Source: a virus
Reading direction: 5' to 3' (one strand)
IMG/VR virus record: IMGVR_UViG_3300047557_002118
Location: 1-25,290 of that record
Length of the DNA stretch: 25,290 nt
Part shown: in pieces, positions 7,759-15,687 of the stretch
Position numbering within the stretch: position 1 is the first letter of the stretch
Layout: the number at the start of each line of letters is the position of its first letter
Notes under the pieces: model-generated
What the model saw: only the letters and a program-made list of their open reading frames with translations
Told to the model about the DNA's origin: nothing
Database searches by the model: none
Position numbers and translations under genes: made by a program

Positions 7759-10680
7759 TTATCGCTTCCTTTGGGCCTTTTGGATTGCAAGAGCGACAGA
7801 TGCGAGCGTGTCTTCTTTGATTGCATTGCGAACATGAAGCGGAACATCACCACCGAAGACTCGGTGATCTTCCCAAACAATACTTACGCCACTTCCGCCT
7901 TTTGCGGCATTGGCAATATTGGCTTGCGTCAATTCCCCACCGACTGCCCTTTCGAGTAGTTTGGTGGTTGGACGATCAGCGGTGAAGCCCGGTCCAGATC
8001 GTGTGCTGGTGTATCCGCTTTTTGACGAACTTGACTGCGCGGGTCCGGCACTGCTTTGGACACTGGCAAGGTTCTTCATGTGCTGGTTTAGGTCGGCCAT
8101 GATGATGTCGTAATACTGGCGGCGCAAGGCTACCTCCGCCTGTAAATTTGTTCCGAGTTCTTGAAGCGCCTGACTCGCGGCGATGACCCTCTCTCGGCGC
8201 TCGTCTTCGAAGCGACGGCGCAGGTCATCCAGTGCCTCACGGGTTTGTCGATCAATCTCTTTTTTGCGCTCTTCATAGTTTGCTTGAGCCTGCTTTTTGT
8301 CTTCTTCGGCCTTTGCGCGGGCTTCGATAATCGCCTGCTTTGCACGTTCCTCGGCTTCTGCTTTTTGCTTTAGGTACTCATCTTCGCGTTGCTTACGCTG
8401 TTCTTCGTAATTCCTTGCGGCTTCCTCAAGTTGCAATCGCGTGTTTTCCCTGGCCTGCTCAACGGCCAAGGCGATACCTTCTTCAATTTCGTTTTTACGC
8501 TCTTCGTATGCCTTGTTTTCTTCATCCAGTGCATACGCATCGCGTTCGTCGATAATGCCCTTGAGGTTGCGCTGGTGCTCTCGTTCCAGTTGCTCAAGGT
8601 CGCGTTTGCCCTGTTCTTGTATCTGCTCGATCTCACGTTGCCCATTAGAGACGATCTCGCTGCGGGCCTGTTGGTACTCTTTTTCTGCTTGAAGATTCGC
8701 ATCGTTGAAACTGGCCTCGAGGTCCGCAAGGGTTGACTTGAGTTCACTTTGGATGCTGCCAATCGCCCTTGTAAGGTTTTGGGCGATCTCTGCCATCGTT
8801 GACGCAAGTTCTCGATTGGCATCATCAAGACTTCTACCGGATTCGATGAGGATGTCGCGGCGATCATCAGCAAATTTTCTTTCGGCTTCTGCCTGTTCTT
8901 GAGCAAGGTTTTTCAGGACCTCGAATCCTGCTGCTTCATTTTCTGCCGTATTGCCAAAATCCTCCAGGGCGCCCGCGGCTTTATTGGCACCGTCAACGAC
9001 TCCCTGCCACGCAGGGTCTCCCTCTTTGATTGCACCAAATACGCGACCGATAAGATATGTGAAAACCAGAGTCTTACGCTTCGCCTCTTCCTCGTCCATG
9101 CCGTTTGCGACGGCAATTTTTTCCATGCCTTGACCGGCAAGATTCGCACCACCCGCTGCGATAGTTCCAAAGCGGGCCTTGCCTGTGTACTTCGCAATCA
9201 GGTCATAGATAATTGTTCCAATTGTTGCGCCTGCCACGATCACAGCAAGGACAGTGGCAACGGTCGCGGCAATCGAGGCCGCACCTGCACCGACGCCACC
9301 AGCGAGTATTCCTTTCCCTGCCGCGCCTCCGGGGACCGCCTGACTCATAGCCATCTTGTTGACTGAGGCTTCAAACCTTCGAGTCGCAAGATCGAATTCA
9401 GCGTTGGCCGCAAGATACTTGAAATCAGCAACGACTCTGATGCCTCTGGATAAAAGAACCAGAGCACCACCGATGGTCGCTGCAATCGCACCTGCCGCAA
9501 ATATTGCTTTCGCAACCTCTGGATTGGCTTCAAAGTATTTCGATGCTTTTTCTGCAACACGAGACGCCGCTTCAAGATAGGGCAGGACTGTTTTTTCCCA
9601 AGCCCGGCCAATTCGCTGTGTTGATCGCTCGATGCGCTCTTGCGCTTTCAACCATGCCTTTGTTGTTTCATCTACCTTGCCTGTACCTTGCTGGCGCTGC
9701 GCCTCTCTGTTTGCCATGGCGAACGCGCCGCCCACAATAGCGGTTCCAGCAATAAGTAACCCCTGCCCCATTCTTGCTAATCTTTCAGAGGTATTCGCTA
9801 GGCGGTTGGCTTCTTTTGTTTGCTCTTGATACTTGCGAAGAATTTGACTCTCGATTTCCTGGCGTCTCTTCTCTCGCTCAAGCAATTCATCCTGTTTTTG
9901 CCTGCGCTCTCTGTCAGCACTGCGCTCGGCTTCCATTCTTTGATCCGAAGCGCGGGAAATCTCTTCGTAATACTCAAGGTTTTTACTCTTGAGCATTTCA
10001 AGTTCTTCTGCTTTTTTCTGCGCCTCAAGTGCTGGTCTTTGTGCTTCTTCCTGCATTGCAAGACGGCGCTCCCGCCTTGCCTGCAACTCCGCCTCTCTTT
10101 GAATTCTGACTCTTTCTGCGGTTTCGGCTTTTAGAATCTTGTCCTGCTCTACAAGCTCCTTCATCTTTTCAACAGTAACGCCATTCCATTCAGCCAGAGA
10201 TTTCCAGCGTTCTATATCCTGCTGCTCAGGCGAAAGACTATGAAGGTGATCTAATTGTTTTTGTATTCGCTCGTCCGGGGACATCTCCGCCAGTATTTCC
10301 TCTGGAGTCTTGATCCCTTTCATGACGCGCAAAACCTCAGCGTCTCGCTCTTTTCTTGACTTTCCTACAAGACTGACTGCGTTCCAAGGCACCTCATCTT
10401 TTGAACGAGAGTTAACAACGGCGCTTCTTTTTGTGGCCTTTTCAAGAGCGGCCGCCTCTTCTTCGTAAGCCTTTTTTCGTTTGCGAGAATTTTTTACAAC
10501 AGTTTCCGTCTCGGTAGTATCAACCTGAACCGACTGCGACTTCCTGGACTTCTTTCCGCCAGCAGGCGTGTTGACACCAAGCGAATCAATTTCGCTCTGA
10601 ACTTCTTTGATGCCCTTGATAGCCTTTTTCTTTGTGGCTTCGTCAAGTATGAGTTTAAGTATCAGCCTAAAGTCGGTCAT
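7759..10680 (-). CDS. Tail tape measure protein
   Basis: A 973-residue protein that sets tail length inside the tube and is ejected at infection. At about 1.5 angstrom per residue it would specify a tail near 145 nm (inference). It has a basic N-terminal region, then long charged coiled coil (about 120-300), three hydrophobic Gly/Ala-rich segments (about 310-335, 385-410 and 455-495) such as GQGLLIAGTAIVGGAFAMA, and a second very long coiled coil (about 590-870) dominated by Glu, Arg, Lys and Gln. The C-terminus is less charged. No peptidase or lysozyme motif is visible. The start at 10680 has an AAAGGA site and lies 11 bases after the frameshifted chaperone stop, the standard G-GT-tape-measure order. 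Confidence 0.93.
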   Translation of the reverse strand: MTDFRLILKLILDEATKKKAIKGIKEVQSEIDSLGVNTPAGGKKSRKSQSVQVDTTETETVVKNSRKRKKAYEEEAAALEKATKRSAVVNSRSKDEVPWNAVSLVGKSRKERDAEVLRVMKGIKTPEEILAEMSPDERIQKQLDHLHSLSPEQQDIERWKSLAEWNGVTVEKMKELVEQDKILKAETAERVRIQREAELQARRERRLAMQEEAQRPALEAQKKAEELEMLKSKNLEYYEEISRASDQRMEAERSADRERRQKQDELLEREKRRQEIESQILRKYQEQTKEANRLANTSERLARMGQGLLIAGTAIVGGAFAMANREAQRQQGTGKVDETTKAWLKAQERIERSTQRIGRAWEKTVLPYLEAASRVAEKASKYFEANPEVAKAIFAAGAIAATIGGALVLLSRGIRVVADFKYLAANAEFDLATRRFEASVNKMAMSQAVPGGAAGKGILAGGVGAGAASIAATVATVLAVIVAGATIGTIIYDLIAKYTGKARFGTIAAGGANLAGQGMEKIAVANGMDEEEAKRKTLVFTYLIGRVFGAIKEGDPAWQGVVDGANKAAGALEDFGNTAENEAAGFEVLKNLAQEQAEAERKFADDRRDILIESGRSLDDANRELASTMAEIAQNLTRAIGSIQSELKSTLADLEASFNDANLQAEKEYQQARSEIVSNGQREIEQIQEQGKRDLEQLEREHQRNLKGIIDERDAYALDEENKAYEERKNEIEEGIALAVEQARENTRLQLEEAARNYEEQRKQREDEYLKQKAEAEERAKQAIIEARAKAEEDKKQAQANYEERKKEIDRQTREALDDLRRRFEDERRERVIAASQALQELGTNLQAEVALRRQYYDIIMADLNQHMKNLASVQSSAGPAQSSSSKSGYTSTRSGPGFTADRPTTKLLERAVGGELTQANIANAAKGGSGVSIVWEDHRVFGGDVPLHVRNAIKEDTLASVALAIQKAQRKR

Positions 10681-10691
10681 TCGCGAATCCT

Positions 10692-11332
10692 TTATCGCTT
10701 ATCTTTTCTGACCTGCGCAAGAAGTTTTTCAAACAGGGCGTCAACGTACAAGACTCCATCCGTCAGTTTGCGCGGCTGGAGTCTTAGTACGCTGGGTGGT
10801 ATTCGCTTACCAGTGGCGCGATATTGTAGCCATGTGTGGCGAATTTCCGTAAACTCTTCCAGAGTGATGTCAGTCGTCAGCGGAAAAATTGCTTCTTCAT
10901 CATCCTTTGGGATCAGTTCAGCGAGTTGCCGCCTTATTTCTTTGGCGTCTTCCCTTTTTTTTTAAGGACTACTTTTTTCTCGGCATCGGTAAGAATTCTC
11001 TCGATGTCGTTCATCCACTCAAACCAATCATCGTTGAGTGACTTAGCGCTTACGATCCACGTTTCAATGTCGCTTCTACGCATGGTGTTCTTGAATTCAT
11101 CCTCGGTCGGAACGTCTCCTGTTGAGCAGGACACCAATGCGGCGTAGGTGTTGATGTACGTCAAGACCGCAAGGGAGGTCGGACCTCCGTCGTCAGCCTT
11201 TAGCCGTCCGTACATTTCGGCTATTTTGCGTGTGCGCTCTTCGTTCATCTGGTAGGAAGATTCCCATACGGTTATCTTCCTACCAGATAAATCAAGTTCT
11301 GTACTGAAAAGAGGGATGAAGTTTGCTGACAT
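10692..11332 (-). CDS. Tail assembly chaperone GT fusion made by -1 ribosomal frameshift
   Basis: The frame upstream of the tape measure is not a separate gene. Reading the upstream chaperone gene to its nine-A run (minus strand of 10955-10963) and stepping back one base gives an open frame of 87 further codons. It runs through REDAKEIRRQLAELIPKDD to a TAA at 10694-10692, for a fusion of about 213 residues. The added part has no ATG start of its own, while zero frame stops 6 codons after the slip run and +1 stops soon after. This matches the lambda G/GT logic, in which a minority of ribosomes make the extended protein and the T part recruits the tape measure to tail tube protein. The join is joint(11332..10955, 10955..10692). 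Confidence 0.85.
10934..11332 (-). CDS. Tail assembly chaperone, short (G-like) form
   Basis: A 132-residue acidic, mostly helical protein lying between tail tube and tape measure genes, where siphoviruses encode their tail assembly chaperone. It contains a helix-rich middle (MNEERTRKIAEMYGRLKADD) and ends in a Lys-rich tail KKVVLKKKGKTPKK that is simply the zero-frame reading of the slippery A run. It would be the major product, coating the unfolded tape measure during assembly but absent from the mature virion. The ribosome site is weak; its ATG lies 2 bases after the tail-tube stop, so re-initiation is likely. Sequence similarity to lambda G is not evident by eye; the call rests on position and the frameshift. 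Confidence 0.8.
   Translation of the reverse strand: MSANFIPLFSTELDLSGRKITVWESSYQMNEERTRKIAEMYGRLKADDGGPTSLAVLTYINTYAALVSCSTGDVPTEDEFKNTMRRSDIETWIVSAKSLNDDWFEWMNDIERILTDAEKKVVLKKKGKTPKK
10955..10963 (-). other. Programmed -1 frameshift slippery site (A9)
   Basis: The minus strand reads CTT AAA AAA AAA GGG in the zero frame of the chaperone gene. Any A-AAA-AAA heptamer inside this run allows tandem slippage by -1 with perfect re-pairing. The -1 frame is open for 87 codons and ends just before the tape measure. A short CGCC/GGCG stem with a 10-base A-rich loop lies about 7 bases after the run and could assist pausing; that stem is weak and tentative. Confidence 0.85.
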
Positions 11333-11334
11333 TT

Positions 11335-12195
11335 TTAGTCGTTGCTCTCGGTCTGGAAGAGGATAATAACTTCGGTGCCGCTTGCCTGACCAGCGTCAAA
11401 GGTGATTCCGTTGACAGTTGGAGTGTAATCGGCAGGGTCAACCAAAGTCGCTTCGTCGTCAGTTGGCGCCGCAGTGAATACGACCATATTGTCTGTGCTT
11501 ACTGCGGGCATGTTGGCAGGAAGATCGAAAACAGTTGTGTTTGATCCAGAGACAAAAGCGGCAATGCGGGGAATGTAATCACCAAAGCCCGAGAAGATAC
11601 CAGCTTCGGATGCGCCTGTTTCTGGTACGCCACTGAACAGATCGTAGATGTCAGAGAGCGGGGAGAGGGGAGCGCCCCACAGGTAATTTTCTGACGGGTT
11701 GATCGTAATGTCAAAGCGCATGTCAATCGGGTCATTTCCAGCGCCCGGCAGGATCGGAACCATGCGAGAAGACGAGATCATGTGATAGTGGTAGCCCGGG
11801 GTGGAGGTGCGCCGAGAAAGAGCGTCCTGCCAAAGAATGAGACCAACCTGCTTTTCCTTGCCCTGCAAGTCGGTGAGGTGCGGGAGCATTTTCAGGCCCG
11901 CAATTTCCTTGATTGTCGTTCCGGTCAATGCGGCAATCAAGTCAAGGTCCTCCGCACCCACCGCGAGTTCCGCGCTGGCCGCTTCCTGTCCGGGGAAGAT
12001 TTGAGTTTTCAAAAGGCGATCATTCCCTGGGTGTGGAACCTTGCGAGGCTGCGGAAGAGTCGGGTTGTAACTCTTCGTGGCATACATGGAAATCCCGGTG
12101 TATGCGACCAAGCCGGTACCTTTCGGTCGGCCCTTGCTGTTGAGAAGATACACGGCGGCATTCTGCAAGCCTGAGTAGACAAAAGTATTTTCCAT
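11335..12195 (-). CDS. Major tail tube protein
   Basis: A 286-residue protein between the tail terminator and the frameshifted chaperones, the usual place of the tail tube gene in siphoviruses. It has a strong AAGGAG site 7 bases before ATG 12195, in line with high expression. The N-terminus MENTFVYSGLQNAAVYLLNSKG leads into alternating strands; a central SSSRMVPILPGAG segment and a C-terminal part with PTVNGITFDAG look like tube core plus an outer Ig-like or spoke extension. It is acidic, lacks coiled coils and has no signal peptide. It would polymerise as rings around the tape measure. The assignment is by position, size and beta-rich composition; no diagnostic motif is seen. Confidence 0.7.
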   Translation of the reverse strand: MENTFVYSGLQNAAVYLLNSKGRPKGTGLVAYTGISMYATKSYNPTLPQPRKVPHPGNDRLLKTQIFPGQEAASAELAVGAEDLDLIAALTGTTIKEIAGLKMLPHLTDLQGKEKQVGLILWQDALSRRTSTPGYHYHMISSSRMVPILPGAGNDPIDMRFDITINPSENYLWGAPLSPLSDIYDLFSGVPETGASEAGIFSGFGDYIPRIAAFVSGSNTTVFDLPANMPAVSTDNMVVFTAAPTDDEATLVDPADYTPTVNGITFDAGQASGTEVIILFQTESND

Positions 12196-12212
12196 TTTCG
12201 TTCTCCTTTATC

Positions 12213-12228
12213 GCCTGATAGATCAGGC
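12213..12228 (-). other. Short hairpin at the end of the tail terminator gene
   Basis: GCCTGAT and ATCAGGC form a 7-bp inverted repeat around a two-base centre, overlapping the TGA at 12223-12225 and just upstream of the tail-tube ribosome site. No U-run follows, so it is not an obvious terminator; it might stabilise the tail-tube transcript or slow reading into the overlap. Could be chance. Confidence 0.3.
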
Positions 12229-12708
12229 TTTGTTGATTTTGAAAGTTACGGCTAATTGCATCGTTTGGCTGATGAAGATGGGGTCGCTCGGGGCGTCCTC
12301 TTCTCCGTAAGGAACAGGCTCGCTATCACCTGTAAGCAATACTTCCTTGACGCCAGCAGTTCGATTTAAGTTTCTTCCAACCTGGCTCACGTTGAAAAGG
12401 TTGAAAATATCCGACCGAAAGCGCCTGAACCGACCCCATGTGTCCTTTGTGTTTTTTTTGAATCTTACAAATATTTCAATGGACACATTCCATACTGTTT
12501 CGATAACTCCAGTTCCGGCGGACTCTGTTGGGAATGACCCCGGATATGTCAAAAAGAAGTAATCAAAACCAAGAGACAAAACGGAATCGTCGCTTTTTAC
12601 GACCTGCTTGTCTGGTTGCGGGAAATACTCAAGCCTATTTTCTAGGTGCTCCGCCACAAGTGCAATGACGGCGCTCTCTACTGCATCCTCGAAGTTTGGT
12701 ATTGTCAT
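12223..12708 (-). CDS. Tail terminator-like / minor tail protein
   Basis: A 161-residue protein just upstream of the tail tube gene. An N-terminal helix (FEDAVESAVIALVAEHLENRL) is followed by alternating strands, a basic helix (RFRRFRSDIFNLF), and a final strand segment TMQLAVTFKINKA. Helix-flanked beta-sheets of this size fit tail terminator proteins (lambda U-like or HK97 gp10-like folds) that cap the growing tube and join it to the head. AGGA lies 9 bases before ATG 12708. Its TGA falls within a small hairpin. The position is right for this role, but the family was not recognised by motif. Confidence 0.55.
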   Translation of the reverse strand: MTIPNFEDAVESAVIALVAEHLENRLEYFPQPDKQVVKSDDSVLSLGFDYFFLTYPGSFPTESAGTGVIETVWNVSIEIFVRFKKNTKDTWGRFRRFRSDIFNLFNVSQVGRNLNRTAGVKEVLLTGDSEPVPYGEEDAPSDPIFISQTMQLAVTFKINKA

Positions 12709-12711
12709 TGC

Positions 12712-13191
12712 TTATGTCCTGGAAAGTGCATTCCTGACCTCTTTTTGCGTCTGCCTCGGAAGCACCTTGAGTATTGATTCAACGACTTTTCCAATAAGAG
12801 GCCATCGACCCTTGTGGATTCTGGACTGGCCTTTCTTCTTGAAGTCTCCAGCAATAAAGCCTGCATACTTCTTGTTATTGAAGGCAGAGTACCCTCCACG
12901 AATTGCCTTTGATTTCCACGCTGCGATATATGCGCCGCGTCTCTTGTGGGGAATGCCACCTCCAAAACCTTTCGTGGCAAAGAACGCTCTTTTTTGCTTC
13001 TTGCTGTCCCATTGGATCGGGTAAGTTGGCTTCTTGCCCTTAACGCGCATTGATCGCACAACACTCGCAGACGACTTTCGAAACGAGCGAAGGATCGCAG
13101 ACTCCGCGTTCGGAATAACGTCTCCGAGACGGCGCATTACCAGACGCTTCCCGTCAACAGTATGAGACATTCGAATTGGAACAAGCGCCAT
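12712..13191 (-). CDS. Strongly basic head-tail joining / tail completion protein (HK97 gp10-like)
   Basis: A 159-residue protein with very high Lys/Arg content (for example KKQKRAFFATKGFGGGIPHKRRG). An early helix includes AESAILRSFRKSSASVVRSM, which fits the 'minor tail, HK97 gp10-like' group found between connector and tail terminator genes. A basic protein here probably touches DNA or the negatively charged connector lumen during head closure. Its start codon shares one base with the stop of the upstream connector gene (TAATG), so translation is coupled. Function is from gene order and composition; the exact step is unknown. Confidence 0.55.
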   Translation of the reverse strand: MALVPIRMSHTVDGKRLVMRRLGDVIPNAESAILRSFRKSSASVVRSMRVKGKKPTYPIQWDSKKQKRAFFATKGFGGGIPHKRRGAYIAAWKSKAIRGGYSAFNNKKYAGFIAGDFKKKGQSRIHKGRWPLIGKVVESILKVLPRQTQKEVRNALSRT

Positions 13192-13637
13192 TAGATCGTG
13201 TCCATAAACGCAGAGGTCTTTCCTATGGAACTTGTCGTAGTGCGCTCACCAGCCGCGAGCAATCCAACCTTATTCGAAGATACCCATGTGTTGAGTTCTG
13301 CGTTTACGGTTCTGATCGGAGATGTGCCGGACTCCATGGCTTTTTTGGTAAAAAAGCGACCAGACTTATGAGCGGCGTGGCATAGATCAGCGACAACACC
13401 TTCAACCTGAGACGCTGCACCAGCAAGGCCCGCCACGGTTGTCAAAGGTGTAATAAACCCCTCCCCATTAAGGGCAAGGTCAATCACACCTGACATTTGC
13501 GTCATCCATGTTTCGACTTGCGTCAGAGACGGAATGGACGCGCCATCACCATAAATATCACCGTCGGTGAATTCTCCGTTTTCGGTCCACGTCAATGCAA
13601 GAGCGGCGACGTTGCTGATTGATCCATAGTAGGCCAT
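13191..13637 (-). CDS. Head-tail connector (adaptor-like) protein
   Basis: A 148-residue protein downstream of the capsid gene, mostly helical, with several acidic residues near the N-terminus (TWTENGEFTDGDIYGDG) and Gly/Ala-rich helices in the middle (TVAGLAGAASQVEGVVADL). Its size and its place between capsid and gp10-like protein match adaptors that bind the portal and start the neck. The ribosome site is poor (AGG about 8 bases before ATG 13637), and a strong hairpin lies 14 bases upstream, so expression is probably far below that of the capsid. No known motif is recognised. Confidence 0.5.
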   Translation of the reverse strand: MAYYGSISNVAALALTWTENGEFTDGDIYGDGASIPSLTQVETWMTQMSGVIDLALNGEGFITPLTTVAGLAGAASQVEGVVADLCHAAHKSGRFFTKKAMESGTSPIRTVNAELNTWVSSNKVGLLAAGERTTTSSIGKTSAFMDTI

Positions 13638-13650
13638 AGTGAAACCTAAT

Positions 13651-13678
13651 AGACGGGGAGTCCATGGACTCCCCGTCT
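13651..13678 (-). other. 28-bp perfect palindrome after the capsid gene
   Basis: AGACGGGGAGTCCA is followed by its exact complement, giving a GC-rich 14-bp arm hairpin 7 bases after the capsid stop. In the leftward transcript it is followed by AUUAGG rather than a U-run, so it is a poor intrinsic terminator. It probably protects the 3' end of abundant capsid mRNA or partly reduces read-through into the connector genes. It has no open reading frame of its own. Confidence 0.6.
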
Positions 13679-13685
13679 CAATTGA

Positions 13686-14702
13686 CTAACAGCCTGTGAC
13701 GTGAACAATGCCACAAGCATCGTTGGCATCGTGCTTGACGCGGACAGTCAGAGCAGTAAACACACGGAAAGAAACCATGAAGCCGCTACCGTCTTCCCAC
13801 TGCACCGGGGTAGTCCCCTGCGCGACACCGAGGTCGGCAACGTCAGGGGAGAGTTGCCACACGATCATGTGACCGGAGGTCAACTTATCGGCGGGCTTAA
13901 GGAACGAGAGGCCCGGGATCTGCGCGACAATGGCAGCCATTTCAGAAACAGCGGTATTGGTAATCAGTTGGTTTACCTGGCTGTATTGATCGCGAGCCAG
14001 ATACACGCCAAACGGACCTGGGTATCCAAGAGCCTGCAAGAATCCAATCGCGCCATTGATGGTCTTATAGGCGTTACCACTGGTGCCAAAGTCACCACCA
14101 CCGCAATCAGCGGAGGTCTTTTGAAGGCGCTGGGGCTTTGTGGTCAGGCCATAAATAACGTTACCGCCAAGGCTTTGTGTGTCACCATTGAAGATCAAGT
14201 CATCGACTTTATCCTGAACGCGACGAGTGGCAACGCGGGCCTGTGTCGTGTCGAGGTTGCCGGGGTTGGGGCCGCGACGGGAAGCCTCGAGGGTGCGCAG
14301 GGAAAGCGAGAAGTCCTTGAAAATCAAAGGAACGGGGATGCTCTGCGGAGTGAATTCAACCGCATCGTTTTGCCCACGCACGATACCCTCCATGTTCATC
14401 TGAGCAGGAGTCATGTCGCTGAGTTGTTCATAGGTGGAGATTGTCACACCAAGGCCGTCGAGGGGCTGGGTCAACCCAAGGCGCAGGAAGTCATTGAGGG
14501 CAACATTCGGCTGACGGACCACATCAAGCACGGCGGCGTCAATCTGTTCCCATTCATAGCGACGCAGGAGAGCGTTTTGCACAACAGTTTCCTGACCGTT
14601 CGCGAAAACCACGGGCTGATTGCGCTTGTTGAAATACGGACGCATCAAGCCCACATCGAGAGCACCACCAGAGGCGGCCCAAGCATTGAAAATAGAAGTC
14701 AT
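13686..14702 (-). CDS. Major capsid protein (HK97 fold, encapsulin-like)
   Basis: A 338-residue protein forming the icosahedral shell. The order protease/scaffold, decoration, capsid, connector supports this. Sequence features fit the encapsulin-like branch of HK97-fold capsid proteins: a region with SIPVPLIFKDFSLSLRTLEA (about 115-135), a long spine helix with RVATRRVQDKVDDLIFNGD that leads to a glycine-rich stretch, and a C-terminal beta-rich half. There is no N-terminal scaffolding (delta) domain, which agrees with a separate scaffold encoded upstream. GGAGG precedes ATG 14702, which overlaps the upstream stop (TAATG). A strong hairpin follows. The fold is inferred from pattern and context. 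A same-length open frame on the other strand is a shadow. Confidence 0.82.
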   Translation of the reverse strand: MTSIFNAWAASGGALDVGLMRPYFNKRNQPVVFANGQETVVQNALLRRYEWEQIDAAVLDVVRQPNVALNDFLRLGLTQPLDGLGVTISTYEQLSDMTPAQMNMEGIVRGQNDAVEFTPQSIPVPLIFKDFSLSLRTLEASRRGPNPGNLDTTQARVATRRVQDKVDDLIFNGDTQSLGGNVIYGLTTKPQRLQKTSADCGGGDFGTSGNAYKTINGAIGFLQALGYPGPFGVYLARDQYSQVNQLITNTAVSEMAAIVAQIPGLSFLKPADKLTSGHMIVWQLSPDVADLGVAQGTTPVQWEDGSGFMVSFRVFTALTVRVKHDANDACGIVHVTGC

Positions 14703-15172
14703 TAGAGCACCTCCACCTTAATACGAACCGCTGCACCGCCAGTGCCCGGATCGTTGTCGATGTCTTCAAGGGCGCGAGCGACCGGGTTGGTGCTCGACAC
14801 CTTTAACGTACCATCACCATTGGACGCAAGCAAAGTACCGGCACCCGTAGTGTCGTTACCAGAACCAGCGGCCAGCCATGCGTACACCTCGTCACCAGGG
14901 CGGCAGTAGGCGAGGAACACAGTTTCACCATCGGTCTCGTAGACAGTATTAATGTTACGGCCTTCGTAGATCGAGTTTTGAATCGCAAACATCGGGGCCG
15001 CTTTTCCGGCGGCAGTTGCGTGAGGTTTGACCTCGTTGGTCAACGTGCGCTCACAGAGGTAGCCCGGGGTGATTCCGCCATCGCCATACACATCAAGCGC
15101 CTGCAAGGGAAGTTCCTTGTAGATCGGATCACCTGCAAGGATGATTACTTTCGGGGTTATCGATGAGGACAT
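14702..15172 (-). CDS. Head decoration / capsid-stabilising protein
   Basis: A 156-residue protein between protease/scaffold and capsid genes, the classical place of decoration proteins such as lambda gpD. It contains VYGDGGITPGYLCERT near residue 30, a Gly/Asp-rich middle and a closing AALE...GAAVRIKVEVL-like beta end (ARALEDIDND near 130). Phage proteins of this layout form small beta-barrels that bind the outside of the shell. AAGGAGG lies just before ATG 15172, a very strong ribosome site that predicts high expression. It lies 2 bases after the scaffold stop, and its stop overlaps the capsid ATG by one base. The decoration role is inferred; a capsid fibre is an alternative. Confidence 0.6.
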   Translation of the reverse strand: MSSSITPKVIILAGDPIYKELPLQALDVYGDGGITPGYLCERTLTNEVKPHATAAGKAAPMFAIQNSIYEGRNINTVYETDGETVFLAYCRPGDEVYAWLAAGSGNDTTGAGTLLASNGDGTLKVSSTNPVARALEDIDNDPGTGGAAVRIKVEVL

Positions 15173-15174
15173 TT

Positions 15175-15687
15175 TTACGCCTCCTTGCCATTGGCAGAAA
15201 ATAACGCCAGCATGTTCGGGGTCGCAAGCGGTTTATCGTCTGCGCTCGAGTTGTGGACGTATCCAGCGCCAAACGCCGCGTAGTTCACTGGCACAAAAGA
15301 GGCGGCCAGTTTCTCAAGCACGTCGAGTGACATTTGATTGAGGGTCGCTTCGTCGAAGGGGTTTGCGGAATTCTGCATAACCTTCTGAATGGCGGCCTTT
15401 TTTGCGACATCCTGCTGGGAAGCCGCGTTCTGCACAATTGTGTTCAACTGTGCTTGCATTCCTGCCACGGCATCAGGGAGTTTCGAGAGGGTCTCAAGGG
15501 TTTGAGTAAAAGCAACGACGCCGCCAGCATTCCGCACAACTTCGTTGAGTTGTACCAAGCCTTCAAGAGTCTTGCCGTCACCATCACCAGTGAGGACCAA
15601 TGAAACAGAATCGCCGTCTTCCGAAGCGGTCTTGACGTTGAAGCCGAGACTATTCAGGAATGTTTGTAGTGCGGGGAAATTCTTCAT
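15175..15687 (-). CDS. Scaffold protein from in-frame internal start
   Basis: Within the fusion gene, codons for KEYL are also an ideal ribosome site: AAAGGAG, six bases, then ATG at 15687 in the same frame. This would produce a separate 170-residue protein, starting MKNFPALQTFLNSLG, equal to the C-terminal part of the fusion. It has a helical middle (DAVAGMQAQLNTIVQ) and a DEATLNQMSLDVLEKLAA helix near residue 120, fitting a capsid scaffold. The arrangement mirrors lambda C/Nu3, where a protease gene contains its scaffold as a nested start. Expected: abundant scaffold, few protease fusions. Evidence is the ribosome site, frame and gene order; expression is not shown. Confidence 0.72.
   Translation of the reverse strand: MKNFPALQTFLNSLGFNVKTASEDGDSVSLVLTGDGDGKTLEGLVQLNEVVRNAGGVVAFTQTLETLSKLPDAVAGMQAQLNTIVQNAASQQDVAKKAAIQKVMQNSANPFDEATLNQMSLDVLEKLAASFVPVNYAAFGAGYVHNSSADDKPLATPNMLALFSANGKEA

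Noticed and set aside
8370-8906. Long frames opposite or out of frame with the tape measure coiled coil
   Set aside because: Lys/Glu/Arg/Gln-rich coiled-coil codons avoid stops in other frames; none has a ribosome site or known domain.
13701-14705. A 334-codon open frame on the plus strand, antisense to the whole capsid gene
   Set aside because: It mirrors the capsid gene almost exactly, has no convincing ribosome site or recognisable domain, and is best explained by codon bias of the real gene on the other strand.
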